Source: Paenibacillus crassostreae
Lineage (GTDB): Bacteria; Bacillota; Bacilli; Paenibacillales; Paenibacillaceae
DNA: 64,000 nt
Direction: 5' to 3'
Assembly: GCF_001857945.1 (NCBI RefSeq)
Contig: NZ_CP017770.1
Location: 1,364,001 to 1,428,000, forward strand
The translations under genes were made by a program, and so were the position numbers. How positions within the stretch are numbered: the first letter of the stretch is position 1; each line of letters starts with the position of its first letter. The notes beneath the pieces are model-generated. The model saw only the letters and a program-made list of their open reading frames with translations, had not been told where the DNA came from and did not search any database. Of the stretch, positions 47,101 to 56,500 are shown piece after piece.

Positions 47101-48909
47101 TTATTTATTTTTTTTCAGACTTAACAATGTAGCCTTATCCCACCGGTATAACCTATAAGCGTTTTTCCTAATCTTGCTATGCCTATTCCCTGATGGGATT
47201 GTCTTCCGATCATGTCTGCGGTATAAAACCAATGGTTTTTTCTGGCAGAACCCCCGATAATAAGAGGCTAAACGAAGCCACATATCCCAATCTTGTGAAT
47301 AACGATATTTAGAATTAAAAAGTCCTACTTTTTCAAAACAACTGCGGTGTATGACTGCTGTCGATGTTCGGATGGTAAACGAACGCTTATACAATTTCGT
47401 TCGAAACTTATTCAAATCAGGGACTCCTTTAATATTGCTAATAAGTTGTTTTCTTTTCCCCTGTCTAGCAGCGTAGTACCAACTGTATAGAAAGTGACAC
47501 TCCGGATGGTTTTCTAGAAACTCTTTGTTCTTTTGTAATTTATTAGGGAGATAGAAATCATCTGAATCTAGAAATGCGATGTATTTCCCTGTAGCAAGAG
47601 TAATCCCCTTATTTCTTCCTTCAGATGGTCCACGATTTTTTTGGTATACATATCGGACTTGTTCGCCAAATGATTTCACTATCTTTGAAGTGCGATCTGT
47701 TGAACCATCATCAACCACGATCAATTCATAATCTGTACAGGTCTGCTTCAAAACGCTTTTGATGGCTCTACCGATAAATTTTTCGCGATTATATGTCGGA
47801 ATTATGACGCTGAATAGAGGGCTCTCACGCGGCTTGATTTCATGTTCCTGGATCACTTGTTCAAATAGTTGTTCTAATTTCTCCGTTTGCACTTGTCGAT
47901 TAAAATCTGTCTCAATTTTAGTGCGGGCATTCTTTCCAAGCTCTTTCCATGATTCTGGATGCTCGATTAAATGAATTAATTTCTCGGCTAGTCCATCGAC
48001 ATCTTGTTCAGCTACGAGATGTCCCGACTTACCATCTTCAATAAGTTCTGGGATTCCTGAATGATATGTGGATACAACTGGAACTCCACAAGCCATCGCT
48101 TCTTTGATTGCATTCGGAATTCCTTCCTGATTCCCAGATCTGTCCTTTACGCTAGGAAGACAAAAAATATGTGTGTGTTCCAAATGCTCTGCAACTTGAG
48201 CATGCGAAAGAGCACCTTTAAATTCAATTTTGTGTTCGAGGTGTAGCCTTTTACTCAACTGTTTCAATTTGTTGCTTAATTCACCATCTCCGATTAAACA
48301 TAATTTAGACTGCGGATAGACCTGCTGGACGCGCTGAAAGGCTTTTATTAATAATTCAGCTCCTTTTTTTTCGACCAACCTACCGACATATAGTATCTCT
48401 ATCGGGTGATCCGATGGAAAAGATCGCTCTTTATAAACAAATTGATTAAGATCAATCCCACTATAATGAACCGTAATTTTCTCTACTGGACAACCGTGAT
48501 TAATTAATTCTTCTTTCATTGCGTAACAGGGTACTGTGAAACAATCTCCTACGGAAAATAGGCGCTTCAACGATTTGCTTTGTTGTTTCATCCTTCTTGT
48601 ACCAGGCGAATCACAACCATGAAAAGAAGTTACTAGCGGAATTTTCCACTTTTCTTTAAAAGGAAGCATTCTAATCCCAGACGGCCCGAACCTAGCATGA
48701 ATTATTTGAAAAAAGCTGTTCTGCAACATCCGATCTAATTGCTGATACTTCGGGTCAACAATGACATTTTTATGCGGGAAGTAATTTCTGTTTTTCCTTT
48801 TTTCACAAAAAATATAAGGCTCAAAAGCTTTCATTTGCTTAATCTCACCGTAAATAAAAGTTTCACTAATGGGCAAATAAACGGATCGTACCACAGCGAC
48901 GCGATGCAA
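47101..48909 (-). CDS. Two-domain glycosyltransferase (GT4 plus GT2 fusion)
   Basis: Residues 1-350 form a GT4 domain (VVRSVYLPISETFIYGEIKQM at the start; EILYVGRLVEKKGAELLIKAF; GNQEGIPNAIKEAMACG). Residues ~355-590 form a GT2 domain (FSVIIPTYNREKFIGRAIKS, VVDDGSTDRTSKIV, FLDSDDFYLP). The GT4 part resembles CotSA-type coat glycosyltransferases and the separate GT4 at 50103; the GT2 part resembles the separate GT2 at 51182. The plus-strand neighbours thus repeat the same pair unfused. Start is TTG at 48909, seven nt after AGGAGG. Two transfers on one glycan are implied. Confidence 0.9.
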   Translation of the reverse strand: MHRVAVVRSVYLPISETFIYGEIKQMKAFEPYIFCEKRKNRNYFPHKNVIVDPKYQQLDRMLQNSFFQIIHARFGPSGIRMLPFKEKWKIPLVTSFHGCDSPGTRRMKQQSKSLKRLFSVGDCFTVPCYAMKEELINHGCPVEKITVHYSGIDLNQFVYKERSFPSDHPIEILYVGRLVEKKGAELLIKAFQRVQQVYPQSKLCLIGDGELSNKLKQLSKRLHLEHKIEFKGALSHAQVAEHLEHTHIFCLPSVKDRSGNQEGIPNAIKEAMACGVPVVSTYHSGIPELIEDGKSGHLVAEQDVDGLAEKLIHLIEHPESWKELGKNARTKIETDFNRQVQTEKLEQLFEQVIQEHEIKPRESPLFSVIIPTYNREKFIGRAIKSVLKQTCTDYELIVVDDGSTDRTSKIVKSFGEQVRYVYQKNRGPSEGRNKGITLATGKYIAFLDSDDFYLPNKLQKNKEFLENHPECHFLYSWYYAARQGKRKQLISNIKGVPDLNKFRTKLYKRSFTIRTSTAVIHRSCFEKVGLFNSKYRYSQDWDMWLRLASYYRGFCQKKPLVLYRRHDRKTIPSGNRHSKIRKNAYRLYRWDKATLLSLKKNK

Positions 48910-48944
48910 ACATATTCCTCCTTCTAGGTTCCAATGTTTATCTT

Positions 48945-49054
48945 TAATTTATGAGGACTTCGTACAGAACGTGTAGACACATGTGGATATATAGGTTTTA
49001 TTCCACAAAAAGAATAGGTTTGCCCACTCTCTTTTGGTCGTAATGCATAGTGTG
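48945..49054. promoter_or_regulatory. Divergent sigma-K-like promoters with two GerE-like boxes
   Basis: Minus strand: AC-N17-CATAAATTA, the -10 at 48945-48953, serving the GT4-GT2 gene. Plus strand: CATAGTGTG at 49046-49054 serving the CotS-like gene, with AC 18 bp upstream; one mismatch to CATANNNTA. Between them lie ATATAGGTTTTA (48989-49000) and GAATAGGTTTGC (49012-49023), close to the GerE consensus I recall (RWWTRGGYNNYY). The first box stands about 46 bp from the minus-strand -10, nearly the spacing seen at gerE and the giant gene. Confidence 0.5.
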
Positions 49055-49084
49055 GTATGAAGAGCGATTAAGGAAGAAAGGAAT

Positions 49085-50110
49085 GTGGGGGAAATGGATC
49101 AACTGAAGCAAGATTTGGAGAAAAACTTCGGATTTCAAATCGGAACCTGGGATGTGATCAAACACATAAAAAACTCTAGTTTTGTCGCTCGAGTGGTCAC
49201 GAAAGAGGGCATAACCTATGCGCTCAAAAGCCTTTATGTCAAGCCAGAACGACAAATTTTTATCGCCCAATCAGAAAGCTTATTATCCCAAAGAGGAGTG
49301 AAATTAGCTCTTCCTATTTCGACTTTGAATGGGGACCTGTACATGATCTCTAATCGAGTCCCCTACGTTCTATATCAATGGATTGAAGGTAAAGGAAGTC
49401 GCTTACATGATCGGAATGACCTTGAATCCATTGTTCAAGTTATGGGCCGATTACACAATGCTTCTCGCGAACTGCAATATCCAGAAAGTATAAAAATTTA
49501 TAATCATCTCAATTGGAAGAAAGAGTATAAGCAACGTATTAAGTCAATTGAAAGTTGGTTTAACAAACATAAGGAATCAAGTAACGAAAAAGATGTAATC
49601 ATCAACAATAATATTTCTTTTTTTTATAAGATGGGAAAAAAAGCGTTAAAAGAGCTGCAAAAGAGCCGTTATCAAGACTTCATGAAAGAACTGATTTCTG
49701 CTAAAAGTTTAGTGCATGGCGACCTTCATCATCGAAACCTTATTTACAAGGACAATACATTAACACTGATCGATTTTGAAGATATACGCTATGATCTCCC
49801 TTCCAAAGATTTACTTCGTATTTACAGTATGTATACAAAAAAAAATCCATTTGAAAAAAAGACATTCCGCAGCATGATGAAAATATATACCAAAAATAAT
49901 CCTCTACCCTCTGATGTAAAAAGCATTGTATCCATTGATTTATTCTTCCCTCATATTTTTGAACGAATGCTACGTAAGAAGAAATATTCCCGAATGAATA
50001 ATGATCAACTTCGGTTTACAATTCAGCAAGAAAAAGAAAAGGCGTTATATGTGTACAATCATTATTTCAAGAAACAACGAAATAAAGAAAGGGGAGACAA
50101 AATTGATTAA
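49085..50110 (+). CDS. CotS-family spore coat kinase-like protein
   Basis: A 341-residue member of the aminoglycoside-phosphotransferase/CotS family. The kinase-like core shows LVHGDLHHRNLIYKDNTLTLIDFEDIRYDLPSKDL (near residue 209), with catalytic Asp and metal-binding Asp/Glu preserved. In B. subtilis CotS is a coat protein encoded beside the glycosyltransferase CotSA; here a GT4 gene follows with an 8-bp overlap, the same pairing. The start is GTG at 49085 after AAAGGA. A sigma-K-like promoter lies upstream. Confidence 0.85.
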   Translation: MGEMDQLKQDLEKNFGFQIGTWDVIKHIKNSSFVARVVTKEGITYALKSLYVKPERQIFIAQSESLLSQRGVKLALPISTLNGDLYMISNRVPYVLYQWIEGKGSRLHDRNDLESIVQVMGRLHNASRELQYPESIKIYNHLNWKKEYKQRIKSIESWFNKHKESSNEKDVIINNNISFFYKMGKKALKELQKSRYQDFMKELISAKSLVHGDLHHRNLIYKDNTLTLIDFEDIRYDLPSKDLLRIYSMYTKKNPFEKKTFRSMMKIYTKNNPLPSDVKSIVSIDLFFPHIFERMLRKKKYSRMNNDQLRFTIQQEKEKALYVYNHYFKKQRNKERGDKID

Positions 50111-51176
50111 AATAGCATTTGTTCGCCATCGCTATCTCCCACCTTCAGAAACATTCATTTACGAAGAATTAAAAAATATTAAATCGTTCAAACCAATCAT
50201 GTTCACACGAAAAAAGATGAATTTGAAACTTTTCCCTTTTAAAAGAATTAAACGCCTACCCCACAGTCCAAGGAAAATTACTAAGGTATTCAAAAGGAAC
50301 AAAATTAAACTGATTCATGCACGCTTTGGAAATTCCGGTGTCCGACTGATCCATGTGAAACAACGGCTTCGCATTCCCATGATCACCTCTTTTCATGGCT
50401 TTGATCTGCCTACAAAAAGAAATCCGCGAAAATCATATCATAGAATGCTACCTGTATTATTCCGAGTAGGTGACAAGTTCACAGTTCCATCTCGTCATAT
50501 GAAAAATCAGTTAATTAGATGGGGATGTCCTAATCACAAAATTGAAATTATGTATAGCGGAATTGATCTAAAAAAATTTTCATACAAAAAACGTGATAAC
50601 AAAACCGAAGAACTAACCATTATTACGGTTGGACGTCTGCATAAGAAAAAAGGACATCAGTATCTGTTACGTGCTTTCAAAAAGATACATGATCATTATC
50701 CATCTGCTCGATTAGTCATTGTTGGCGAAGGTAGAGAAAGAAAAAAAATCAAACGTCTTATTACCTCATTAAAGCTTAACAAATATGTAAAAATGAAAGG
50801 TCTTATTGCACACAATCAATTATCTGAGTTACTATACCGGGCTGATATTTTCTGCCTGCCTAGCTTAACGACCAAGGACGGGAACCATGAAGGGATTCCC
50901 AATGCAATTAAAGAAGCAATGGCCACAGGTTTACCTATCGTATCCACACGCCATGGTGGTATTCCTGAGTTGGTTACCGATGGGCAGGAAGGACTCTTAG
51001 TCCCTGAAAAAACGGCCAAGGGATTAGCAGACAAAATCAAATTTTTGATAGAGAATCCGTCGATCCGTCAGGAAATGGGAAGAAAAGGTCACGAAAAAGT
51101 GGAAAGTGATTTCGACTCTGCGAAACAAGTAAGAAAACTAGAGTCCATATATGCGAATTTAATCAGAAAGGGGTAA
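50103..51176 (+). CDS. CotSA-like GT4 glycosyltransferase
   Basis: A 357-residue GT-B enzyme: KIAFVRHRYLPPSETFIYEEL at the N-terminus, TIITVGRLHKKKGHQYLLRAF, VGEGRERKKI and the donor site GNHEGIPNAIKEAMATGLPIVST. It is very basic (many Lys/Arg), like other coat proteins. TTG at 50103 follows GGGGAG; a long upstream extension of the frame is not credible. Its neighbour on the 5' side is the CotS-like kinase gene, overlapping 8 bp, which supports a CotSA role at the spore coat. Confidence 0.88.
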   Translation: MIKIAFVRHRYLPPSETFIYEELKNIKSFKPIMFTRKKMNLKLFPFKRIKRLPHSPRKITKVFKRNKIKLIHARFGNSGVRLIHVKQRLRIPMITSFHGFDLPTKRNPRKSYHRMLPVLFRVGDKFTVPSRHMKNQLIRWGCPNHKIEIMYSGIDLKKFSYKKRDNKTEELTIITVGRLHKKKGHQYLLRAFKKIHDHYPSARLVIVGEGRERKKIKRLITSLKLNKYVKMKGLIAHNQLSELLYRADIFCLPSLTTKDGNHEGIPNAIKEAMATGLPIVSTRHGGIPELVTDGQEGLLVPEKTAKGLADKIKFLIENPSIRQEMGRKGHEKVESDFDSAKQVRKLESIYANLIRKG

Positions 51177-51181
51177 GCACA

Positions 51182-52027
51182 TTGGATGACATCCAAGAGG
51201 TTAACCAGGTTCAGGTCATGAGTAAACAATCAGAAAGCCATTCACCTCTGATTACAGTAGTTATACCAACGTATAACCGCGCAAGGTTTATCACTCGAGG
51301 GATTAATAGTGTATTAGGGCAAACCATTAAAAATTGGAAGTTGTTAATAGTAGATGATGGTTCAAATGATCGTACAAGTGAAGTTGTTGCACCTTTCTTG
51401 AAAGATCCAAGAATCACTTATGTGAAATTAAAGAAAAACAGAGGCGTTTGCTTCACATTAAACTATGCGTTGTCTTTAGTTGAGACCAAGTATTTCTCTC
51501 AGCTTGATGCAGATGATTGGTATGAGTCCCATACACTCGCAACATGTCTAAAAAAGATGGAAAAGTCCAGTAATAAGACTGCCCTCGTCTATGCAAATGA
51601 CAAGGTTTGGAAGACGAAAAGAAAACATAAGGTTAGGTATGTAAATACGAAGAAGAAACGCCAAATCAAAAATAAATATGATTTCATTACATTTCATGCG
51701 ATGGTCTATCCTCGCTTTTACCGAACGAAGGCTCTACGGGCAGTTGGTGGTTGGTCGAGAAATGTGCCACAAAAAGGACGTTTCGCTGAAGACAGACAAA
51801 TCCTTCTTAAACTAGCAGGATCATATGAGTTTAAATGGATAAACAAATCGTTGTATAACCGCTTAAAACATAAAAAAAATAATTCTAGAATTGAAAATCG
51901 CAATAAATATGCTCGTGTTACAAAATACCTGTACAAAAGTGCGCTAAAAAGATGGGGAAACCGATACAAACCTAAATTCAAATGGGTAAGTGGCCGCCTT
52001 AAAGTAGGTAGGCTAATAAAAAAATAG
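51182..52027 (+). CDS. GT2-family glycosyltransferase
   Basis: A 281-residue inverting glycosyltransferase of the GT-A fold: LITVVIPTYNRARFITRGINSV, IVDDGSNDRTSEVV and the DXD-like QLDADDWYESH. The C-terminal third is basic and weakly conserved. TTG at 51182 follows AAAGGGGTAAG. It sits 5 bp after the GT4 stop in the same operon. Sugar and acceptor unknown. Confidence 0.88.
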   Translation: MDDIQEVNQVQVMSKQSESHSPLITVVIPTYNRARFITRGINSVLGQTIKNWKLLIVDDGSNDRTSEVVAPFLKDPRITYVKLKKNRGVCFTLNYALSLVETKYFSQLDADDWYESHTLATCLKKMEKSSNKTALVYANDKVWKTKRKHKVRYVNTKKKRQIKNKYDFITFHAMVYPRFYRTKALRAVGGWSRNVPQKGRFAEDRQILLKLAGSYEFKWINKSLYNRLKHKKNNSRIENRNKYARVTKYLYKSALKRWGNRYKPKFKWVSGRLKVGRLIKK

Positions 52028-52047
52028 ATTTAAAGTGAGGGAACTAT

Positions 52048-52833
52048 GTGGGCAACCCTAAGGAAGAGAATTGGTTAACTACCTTGGAAGTCATTGCTGA
52101 AATCGAGATGGCATTGAATAAAAAGACCCCCCTTTCTGTAGTACGTGTCGGAGATGGAGAGAATATTACACTGTCCCAATACAAAGTATGGCCCATTCGT
52201 AAAACACTTTCCACTCGCTGGGCGAGAATTTCGCGAACTACCCATTGGAAAGGAGTTTCACTACCCAATGTTAGGATTCGCGATCGATTAATCACAGCAA
52301 TCAAAAAAGCAGATATTGTGGGTATACCTTACTACAAAGACAAGGAGATATTAGCAGAACAACAATATTTACGTCCTTTAACAGATGTATGCTTCAAAAG
52401 ATACGACATTCATCCCAAAAGACTTTGCCACACATTCGTCAATCGTCACATGGTTGAACACCAGCAATTTTGGGAGATGTTGAAGGGGAAAAGAGTGGTT
52501 GTGATTTCCCGCTGGGCCAATGAATTCAAAAAACTAGTCGTTAAATCTTACGATGAATTTGACATAGATATAGTCAAAACGATCTCTATTCATCGTTATG
52601 AACAAATCCCCAAAGTACTGTTCAAAATGAAGTCGATAGATTGTGATATTGTATTTATTTCTGCGGGAGTTAATGCGGTAATATTAGCTCAGAAATTAGC
52701 TGAGGAACAGGGACGAATCGCGATTGACTTCGGAAAGTCCGCGATCTTCATGGTGAATAGAAATCGAAAGGTTAATCCATGGGAACCCAAATATTTGGAT
52801 AAATACGAGTATTCAAATGAAAGGGGAATCTAG
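52048..52833 (+). CDS. GT-D-fold-like glycosyltransferase
   Basis: The 261-residue product contains VVRVGDGENITLSQ near residue 31, the signature of the DUF1792/GT-D family, whose known members add sugars to serine-rich adhesin glycans. Further blocks (KKADIVGIPYYKD, VFISAGVNAVILAQKLAEEQGRIAIDFGKS) fit the family. Start is GTG, six nt after GAGGG. It lies inside the glycan operon between GT2 and UDP-glucose dehydrogenase. Confidence 0.75.
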   Translation: MGNPKEENWLTTLEVIAEIEMALNKKTPLSVVRVGDGENITLSQYKVWPIRKTLSTRWARISRTTHWKGVSLPNVRIRDRLITAIKKADIVGIPYYKDKEILAEQQYLRPLTDVCFKRYDIHPKRLCHTFVNRHMVEHQQFWEMLKGKRVVVISRWANEFKKLVVKSYDEFDIDIVKTISIHRYEQIPKVLFKMKSIDCDIVFISAGVNAVILAQKLAEEQGRIAIDFGKSAIFMVNRNRKVNPWEPKYLDKYEYSNERGI

Positions 52834-52835
52834 CA

Positions 52836-54167
52836 TTGAAAATCACCGTCATTGGTTCGGGATATGTTGGTACAACAACTGCGCTTGTATTAGCTGATCT
52901 TGGTCATGAAGTTATTAGCTACGATGTCGATAAGCTCAAAATAAAAAGGCTAAACGACGCCATATTACCATTCAGCGAACCTGGCCTCGATCGCTTGCTT
53001 CAGAAGCTTCTGCAAAGTGGCAGAATTATTTTCTCTTCAGATAGCCAAACTGCCATCACGCAAAGCGAAATGTTAATGATCTCGGTCGGCACACCTTCTA
53101 CTTCAAGCGGAAATGCTGACTTAACTTATATACAACAAGTCTTGGAGGTCATTGCCACACACATCAACGGGCCCAAAATCATCATTACCAAAAGTACAGT
53201 ACCCATTGGAACCAATCGCTGGATGAAGCAGCAACTTGAAGCGAAAATTGACACCAATAAATATCCCATTGAGGTGGTCTCGAACCCCGAATTTTTACGC
53301 GAGGGATCAGCTCTTCATGATTCATATCATCCTTCTCGTACGGTAATTGGTGGAGAAGAACATTCGGCGATAGAGAAAGTGAAACAGATCTATAGTTCCT
53401 TGGGTACATCATATTTCACCTGTAATTATGAAACAGCTGAAATGATCAAATATGCTTCCAATGGCTTTCTAGCCGTTAAAATCTCTTACATTAATGAGAT
53501 TGCTCGGCTAGCTGATCTGGTCGGCGCAGATATCGAGGGAGTTGCGGCTGGAATGGGGATGGACCCGCGTATTTCCCCACATCATTTATACGCTGGAATC
53601 GGATACGGTGGTTCCTGCTTCCCTAAGGATGTTGATGAGCTCCTATATCTCGCAAAGCAAAAGAAAATAAATCTTGGTCTGCTGAAGCAAGGTAAACGTA
53701 TCAATGATTCACAAATCGCTTGGTTTGTGCAAAAAATCGAATCTCATCTTTCATTAGAAGGTAAACGGATACTCGTACTCGGTGTAGCATTCAAAGAAGA
53801 TACTGATGATCAACGGGAATCTCCTGGTGTTCGACTAATTGAACATTTGCTTGATAAAGGGGTTGATGAGATCAGGGTAATTGACCCTACTGTTACATCT
53901 CTAGAGCAAATTCACTGGTCAAAAAATCTCAATAATAATGATAGCCAGAGAGTTAATATCTTCACAAAAGAAGATGAGGCTGCAATCGGAGTACATGCTG
54001 TCGTCTTGACCACAACATGGTCTCAATTTGCCACTTATCCTTGGGCAGATTGGGTAACTAAGGTAGAATCACCTTATTTATTTGATGGAAGAAACTTTCT
54101 CAATCCTCAAGAAATGCAACATTATGGTTGGAATTATGTAGGTGTTGCAAGGAGTGTGCTTAAATGA
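52836..54167 (+). CDS. UDP-glucose 6-dehydrogenase (YtcA/TuaD type)
   Basis: Oxidises UDP-glucose to UDP-glucuronate with two NAD+. The 443 residues have the NAD site VIGSGYVGTTTALVLADLGH, STVPIGTN, NPEFLREGSAL and the catalytic cysteine in GYGGSCFPKDVDEL (near residue 260). TTG start, 2 bp after the GT-D stop. B. subtilis carries the similar ytcA in its coat-glycan cluster next to an epimerase gene, as here. Confidence 0.95.
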   Translation: MKITVIGSGYVGTTTALVLADLGHEVISYDVDKLKIKRLNDAILPFSEPGLDRLLQKLLQSGRIIFSSDSQTAITQSEMLMISVGTPSTSSGNADLTYIQQVLEVIATHINGPKIIITKSTVPIGTNRWMKQQLEAKIDTNKYPIEVVSNPEFLREGSALHDSYHPSRTVIGGEEHSAIEKVKQIYSSLGTSYFTCNYETAEMIKYASNGFLAVKISYINEIARLADLVGADIEGVAAGMGMDPRISPHHLYAGIGYGGSCFPKDVDELLYLAKQKKINLGLLKQGKRINDSQIAWFVQKIESHLSLEGKRILVLGVAFKEDTDDQRESPGVRLIEHLLDKGVDEIRVIDPTVTSLEQIHWSKNLNNNDSQRVNIFTKEDEAAIGVHAVVLTTTWSQFATYPWADWVTKVESPYLFDGRNFLNPQEMQHYGWNYVGVARSVLK

Positions 54168-55129
54168 ACATTGTCATTACTGGTGCTGCAGGTTTTATCG
54201 GATCTCATTTAAGTGAAGCACTTCTAAAGAGAGGTCATACCGTCATTGGAATTGATGATCTGGAGCACACTACTAATCGGAACATCAAGGAAGACAATCT
54301 AAAGAATATCTTGGGACATCCTCAATTTCAATGGAATTCTACTGATTTATTGAAAATCGACTTGGATCATCTCATTAATAATGCTGATGTTATATTTCAT
54401 TTGGCCGGTATAGCGGGTGTACGAAATAGTTGGGGATTATCTTTCAACGACTATTTACAAGCTAATGTCTTACTAACACAAAAAATCCTTGAAGCTTGTA
54501 AAAAGTCCGCAAGGTTAAAAAAAATAGTCTATGCTTCTTCCTCCTCTGTCTATGGTGGCGGATCTGGACCCTTCAGTTCTGAAGAGTCACCAACGAGACC
54601 GATATCCCCATATGGATTAACGAAATTAGCCGGAGAGCATCTCTGCTCTCTTTATTATAAACAGTACGGACTTCCCTATACAGCTTTGAGATATTTTACC
54701 GTATACGGACCAAGACAGCGACCAGATATGGGTTTTCACCGTTTCATGAAGGCCGCAATACTAGATCAACCATTAACGATTTATGGGAATGGTCAGCAAA
54801 CACGTGATTTCACTTATATTAGTGACTTAGTTGAAGGCAATATTCAAGCGATGAACTATAAGAATCACGGGACAGTATTTAATATCGGCGGAGTCGAGAC
54901 AGCATCAGTTAATGAAGTGATCACAACAATCGAGCGTCTTTCCGGTAAGAAATTGCAATTAAGTTATTTACCTGAGCAACCAGGCGACCCCTTTACAACA
55001 CGCGGTGATATTTCATTTGCCCGTAATGAATTAGGTTATCATCCGATCATTTCGTTGGACGAAGGAATGACAGAACAATGGGCTTATATTTCTGGTCTTT
55101 ATGGAAACGAAGTGGCATCTCCAAAATAG
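54164..55129 (+). CDS. NAD-dependent UDP-sugar epimerase (YtcB-like)
   Basis: A 321-residue extended short-chain dehydrogenase: NAD motif GAAGFIGSHLSEALLKRGH, catalytic SSSVYGG and YGLTK (Tyr/Lys near residue 150), and RYFTVYGPRQRPDMGFHRF, typical of UDP-glucuronate/UDP-glucose 4-epimerases. Together with the preceding dehydrogenase it could make UDP-galacturonate. It overlaps that gene by ATGA, so they are coupled. It is one of the few genes here starting with ATG. Confidence 0.92.
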   Translation: MNIVITGAAGFIGSHLSEALLKRGHTVIGIDDLEHTTNRNIKEDNLKNILGHPQFQWNSTDLLKIDLDHLINNADVIFHLAGIAGVRNSWGLSFNDYLQANVLLTQKILEACKKSARLKKIVYASSSSVYGGGSGPFSSEESPTRPISPYGLTKLAGEHLCSLYYKQYGLPYTALRYFTVYGPRQRPDMGFHRFMKAAILDQPLTIYGNGQQTRDFTYISDLVEGNIQAMNYKNHGTVFNIGGVETASVNEVITTIERLSGKKLQLSYLPEQPGDPFTTRGDISFARNELGYHPIISLDEGMTEQWAYISGLYGNEVASPK

Positions 55130-55161
55130 TCGTTTATCGGGTTTCCGATCAGAATGCTGGA

Positions 55162-55170
55162 CATATGCTA
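55162..55170 (+). promoter_or_regulatory. Sigma-K-like -10 element upstream of the yheC/D-like gene
   Basis: CATATGCTA fits CATANNNTA exactly and lies 37 bp before the coding start. No AC -35 is found at 17 bp, so support is partial. Confidence 0.35.
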
Positions 55171-55207
55171 CTATAAATATTTCTTATTGTGATCGGAGGT
55201 GAAACGC

Positions 55208-56383
55208 TTGATTGGAATACTGTATTCAAAGACCATGCTTCTACATTTAATAAAAGGAAAACGTAGCTTTGAGAAACCTTCTTTCTATGTGGAAACTACC
55301 CGTGAAATAGGCGAAGAAATTATCTTTCTATCGCTGTCTGATATCAATTGGAGCAAAGGGACTGTTCGGGGCTGGAACGGAGTAGACCCAATTATTATAA
55401 GAAGATCCCTTCCCGATGTAATTATTAATCGAACGAGAACAAATCATCCTCATACAAAAATGTTGATCCAGCGTTTAAAAAGAATGGGCAAGATTGTTTT
55501 GAATGAACAGAACGTCATTTCCAAATTGGAAATTCATCATATTTTAACTAAAAACAATAAACTGGTACCCTATCTTCCGGAGACCGACTCAGTGACACAT
55601 CATTCAGTGAGAGATTTATTAGAACATAACACCTCTCTGTTTCTCAAACCAAGTACAGCTTCTGTCGGAAACGGAATCATTCGCATCCGCAAAATTAATA
55701 ATAAAACAGTAGCCGAAATCAATATACTAGGTCGAACTAAAATGTATAGAGTTGGTATCAATCAAATCATTACAATGGTTAAAAGAAAGAAACGAGACTA
55801 CCTTGTACAGGGGGGAGTCTCTCTCATGAAATATAACGGAAATCCCGTTGATTTCCGAGTGTCTATGCAAAAGAACGGTAAGGGCCGCTGGCAATATACA
55901 GGAATGGTTGGGAGAGTAGCGAAAAAGGGATCCATCGTTACCAATCTTCACTGCGGTGGACAATCGCTAAAGGCAACAAAACTATTTGAACATTGGGGTT
56001 GGAATAGTGCCAGAATTGAGGGAGCGGTTGCAAAGCTAGGCTTACGGATTGCCAAAACACTTGAAAAAGAATTCCCGAACATTGCTGACTTAGGATTGGA
56101 CATTGCCCTTGACGAGTCGCAACACCCCTGGATTATAGAAGTTAATTTCCGGGATTTACGAATTACATTTCGGGATGCCGGAGATAAGGAAACGTGGCGA
56201 AGCACATTTAAAACCCCCATTTACTATGCGGCATATCTTATCAAACAGATTAGAGAACAACAGAATACACGAGGATTGGATTTGAACAATAGTGATTTAC
56301 CAGACGAACATGACATTTATCGAGATGAGAATGCTACACCAACGGAAACTGTACCAGAGTTACCTTCTGTTTTGGAATCATGA
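55208..56383 (+). CDS. YheC/YheD-family endospore coat-associated ATP-grasp protein
   Basis: A 391-residue protein with an N-terminal pre-ATP-grasp part (IGILYSKTMLLHLIKGKRSF) and an ATP-grasp domain (LFLKPSTASVGNGIIRI, IVTNLHCGGQ, DLGLDIALDESQHPWIIEVNFRD). YheC and YheD of B. subtilis localise to the spore coat; their reaction is unknown, but ATP-grasp enzymes ligate carboxylates to amines. The TTG at 55208 is eight nt after GGAGG; the GTG at 55199 lies on the ribosome site. Its terminator has been split by an IS element. Confidence 0.88.
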   Translation: MIGILYSKTMLLHLIKGKRSFEKPSFYVETTREIGEEIIFLSLSDINWSKGTVRGWNGVDPIIIRRSLPDVIINRTRTNHPHTKMLIQRLKRMGKIVLNEQNVISKLEIHHILTKNNKLVPYLPETDSVTHHSVRDLLEHNTSLFLKPSTASVGNGIIRIRKINNKTVAEINILGRTKMYRVGINQIITMVKRKKRDYLVQGGVSLMKYNGNPVDFRVSMQKNGKGRWQYTGMVGRVAKKGSIVTNLHCGGQSLKATKLFEHWGWNSARIEGAVAKLGLRIAKTLEKEFPNIADLGLDIALDESQHPWIIEVNFRDLRITFRDAGDKETWRSTFKTPIYYAAYLIKQIREQQNTRGLDLNNSDLPDEHDIYRDENATPTETVPELPSVLES

Positions 56384-56399
56384 ACCAAGGTTTATAATG

Positions 56400-56413
56400 A
56401 ATAAACCCGCTAG
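56400..56413. terminator. Left arm of a split bidirectional terminator
   Basis: AATAAACCCGCTAG. Its perfect complement CTAGCGGGTTTATT lies at 57718-57731, on the other side of the IS element. Removing the IS and one copy of the AAC duplication restores a 14-bp stem with loop TAACC. Confidence 0.9.
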
Positions 56414-56500
56414 TAACTGGTAATATCCCCTTTAAGTAGACACTCAAAAAAAACCGCATGTTATCATGTGGGAAAGAGTGAACTTGGAGGGGATATTTTT

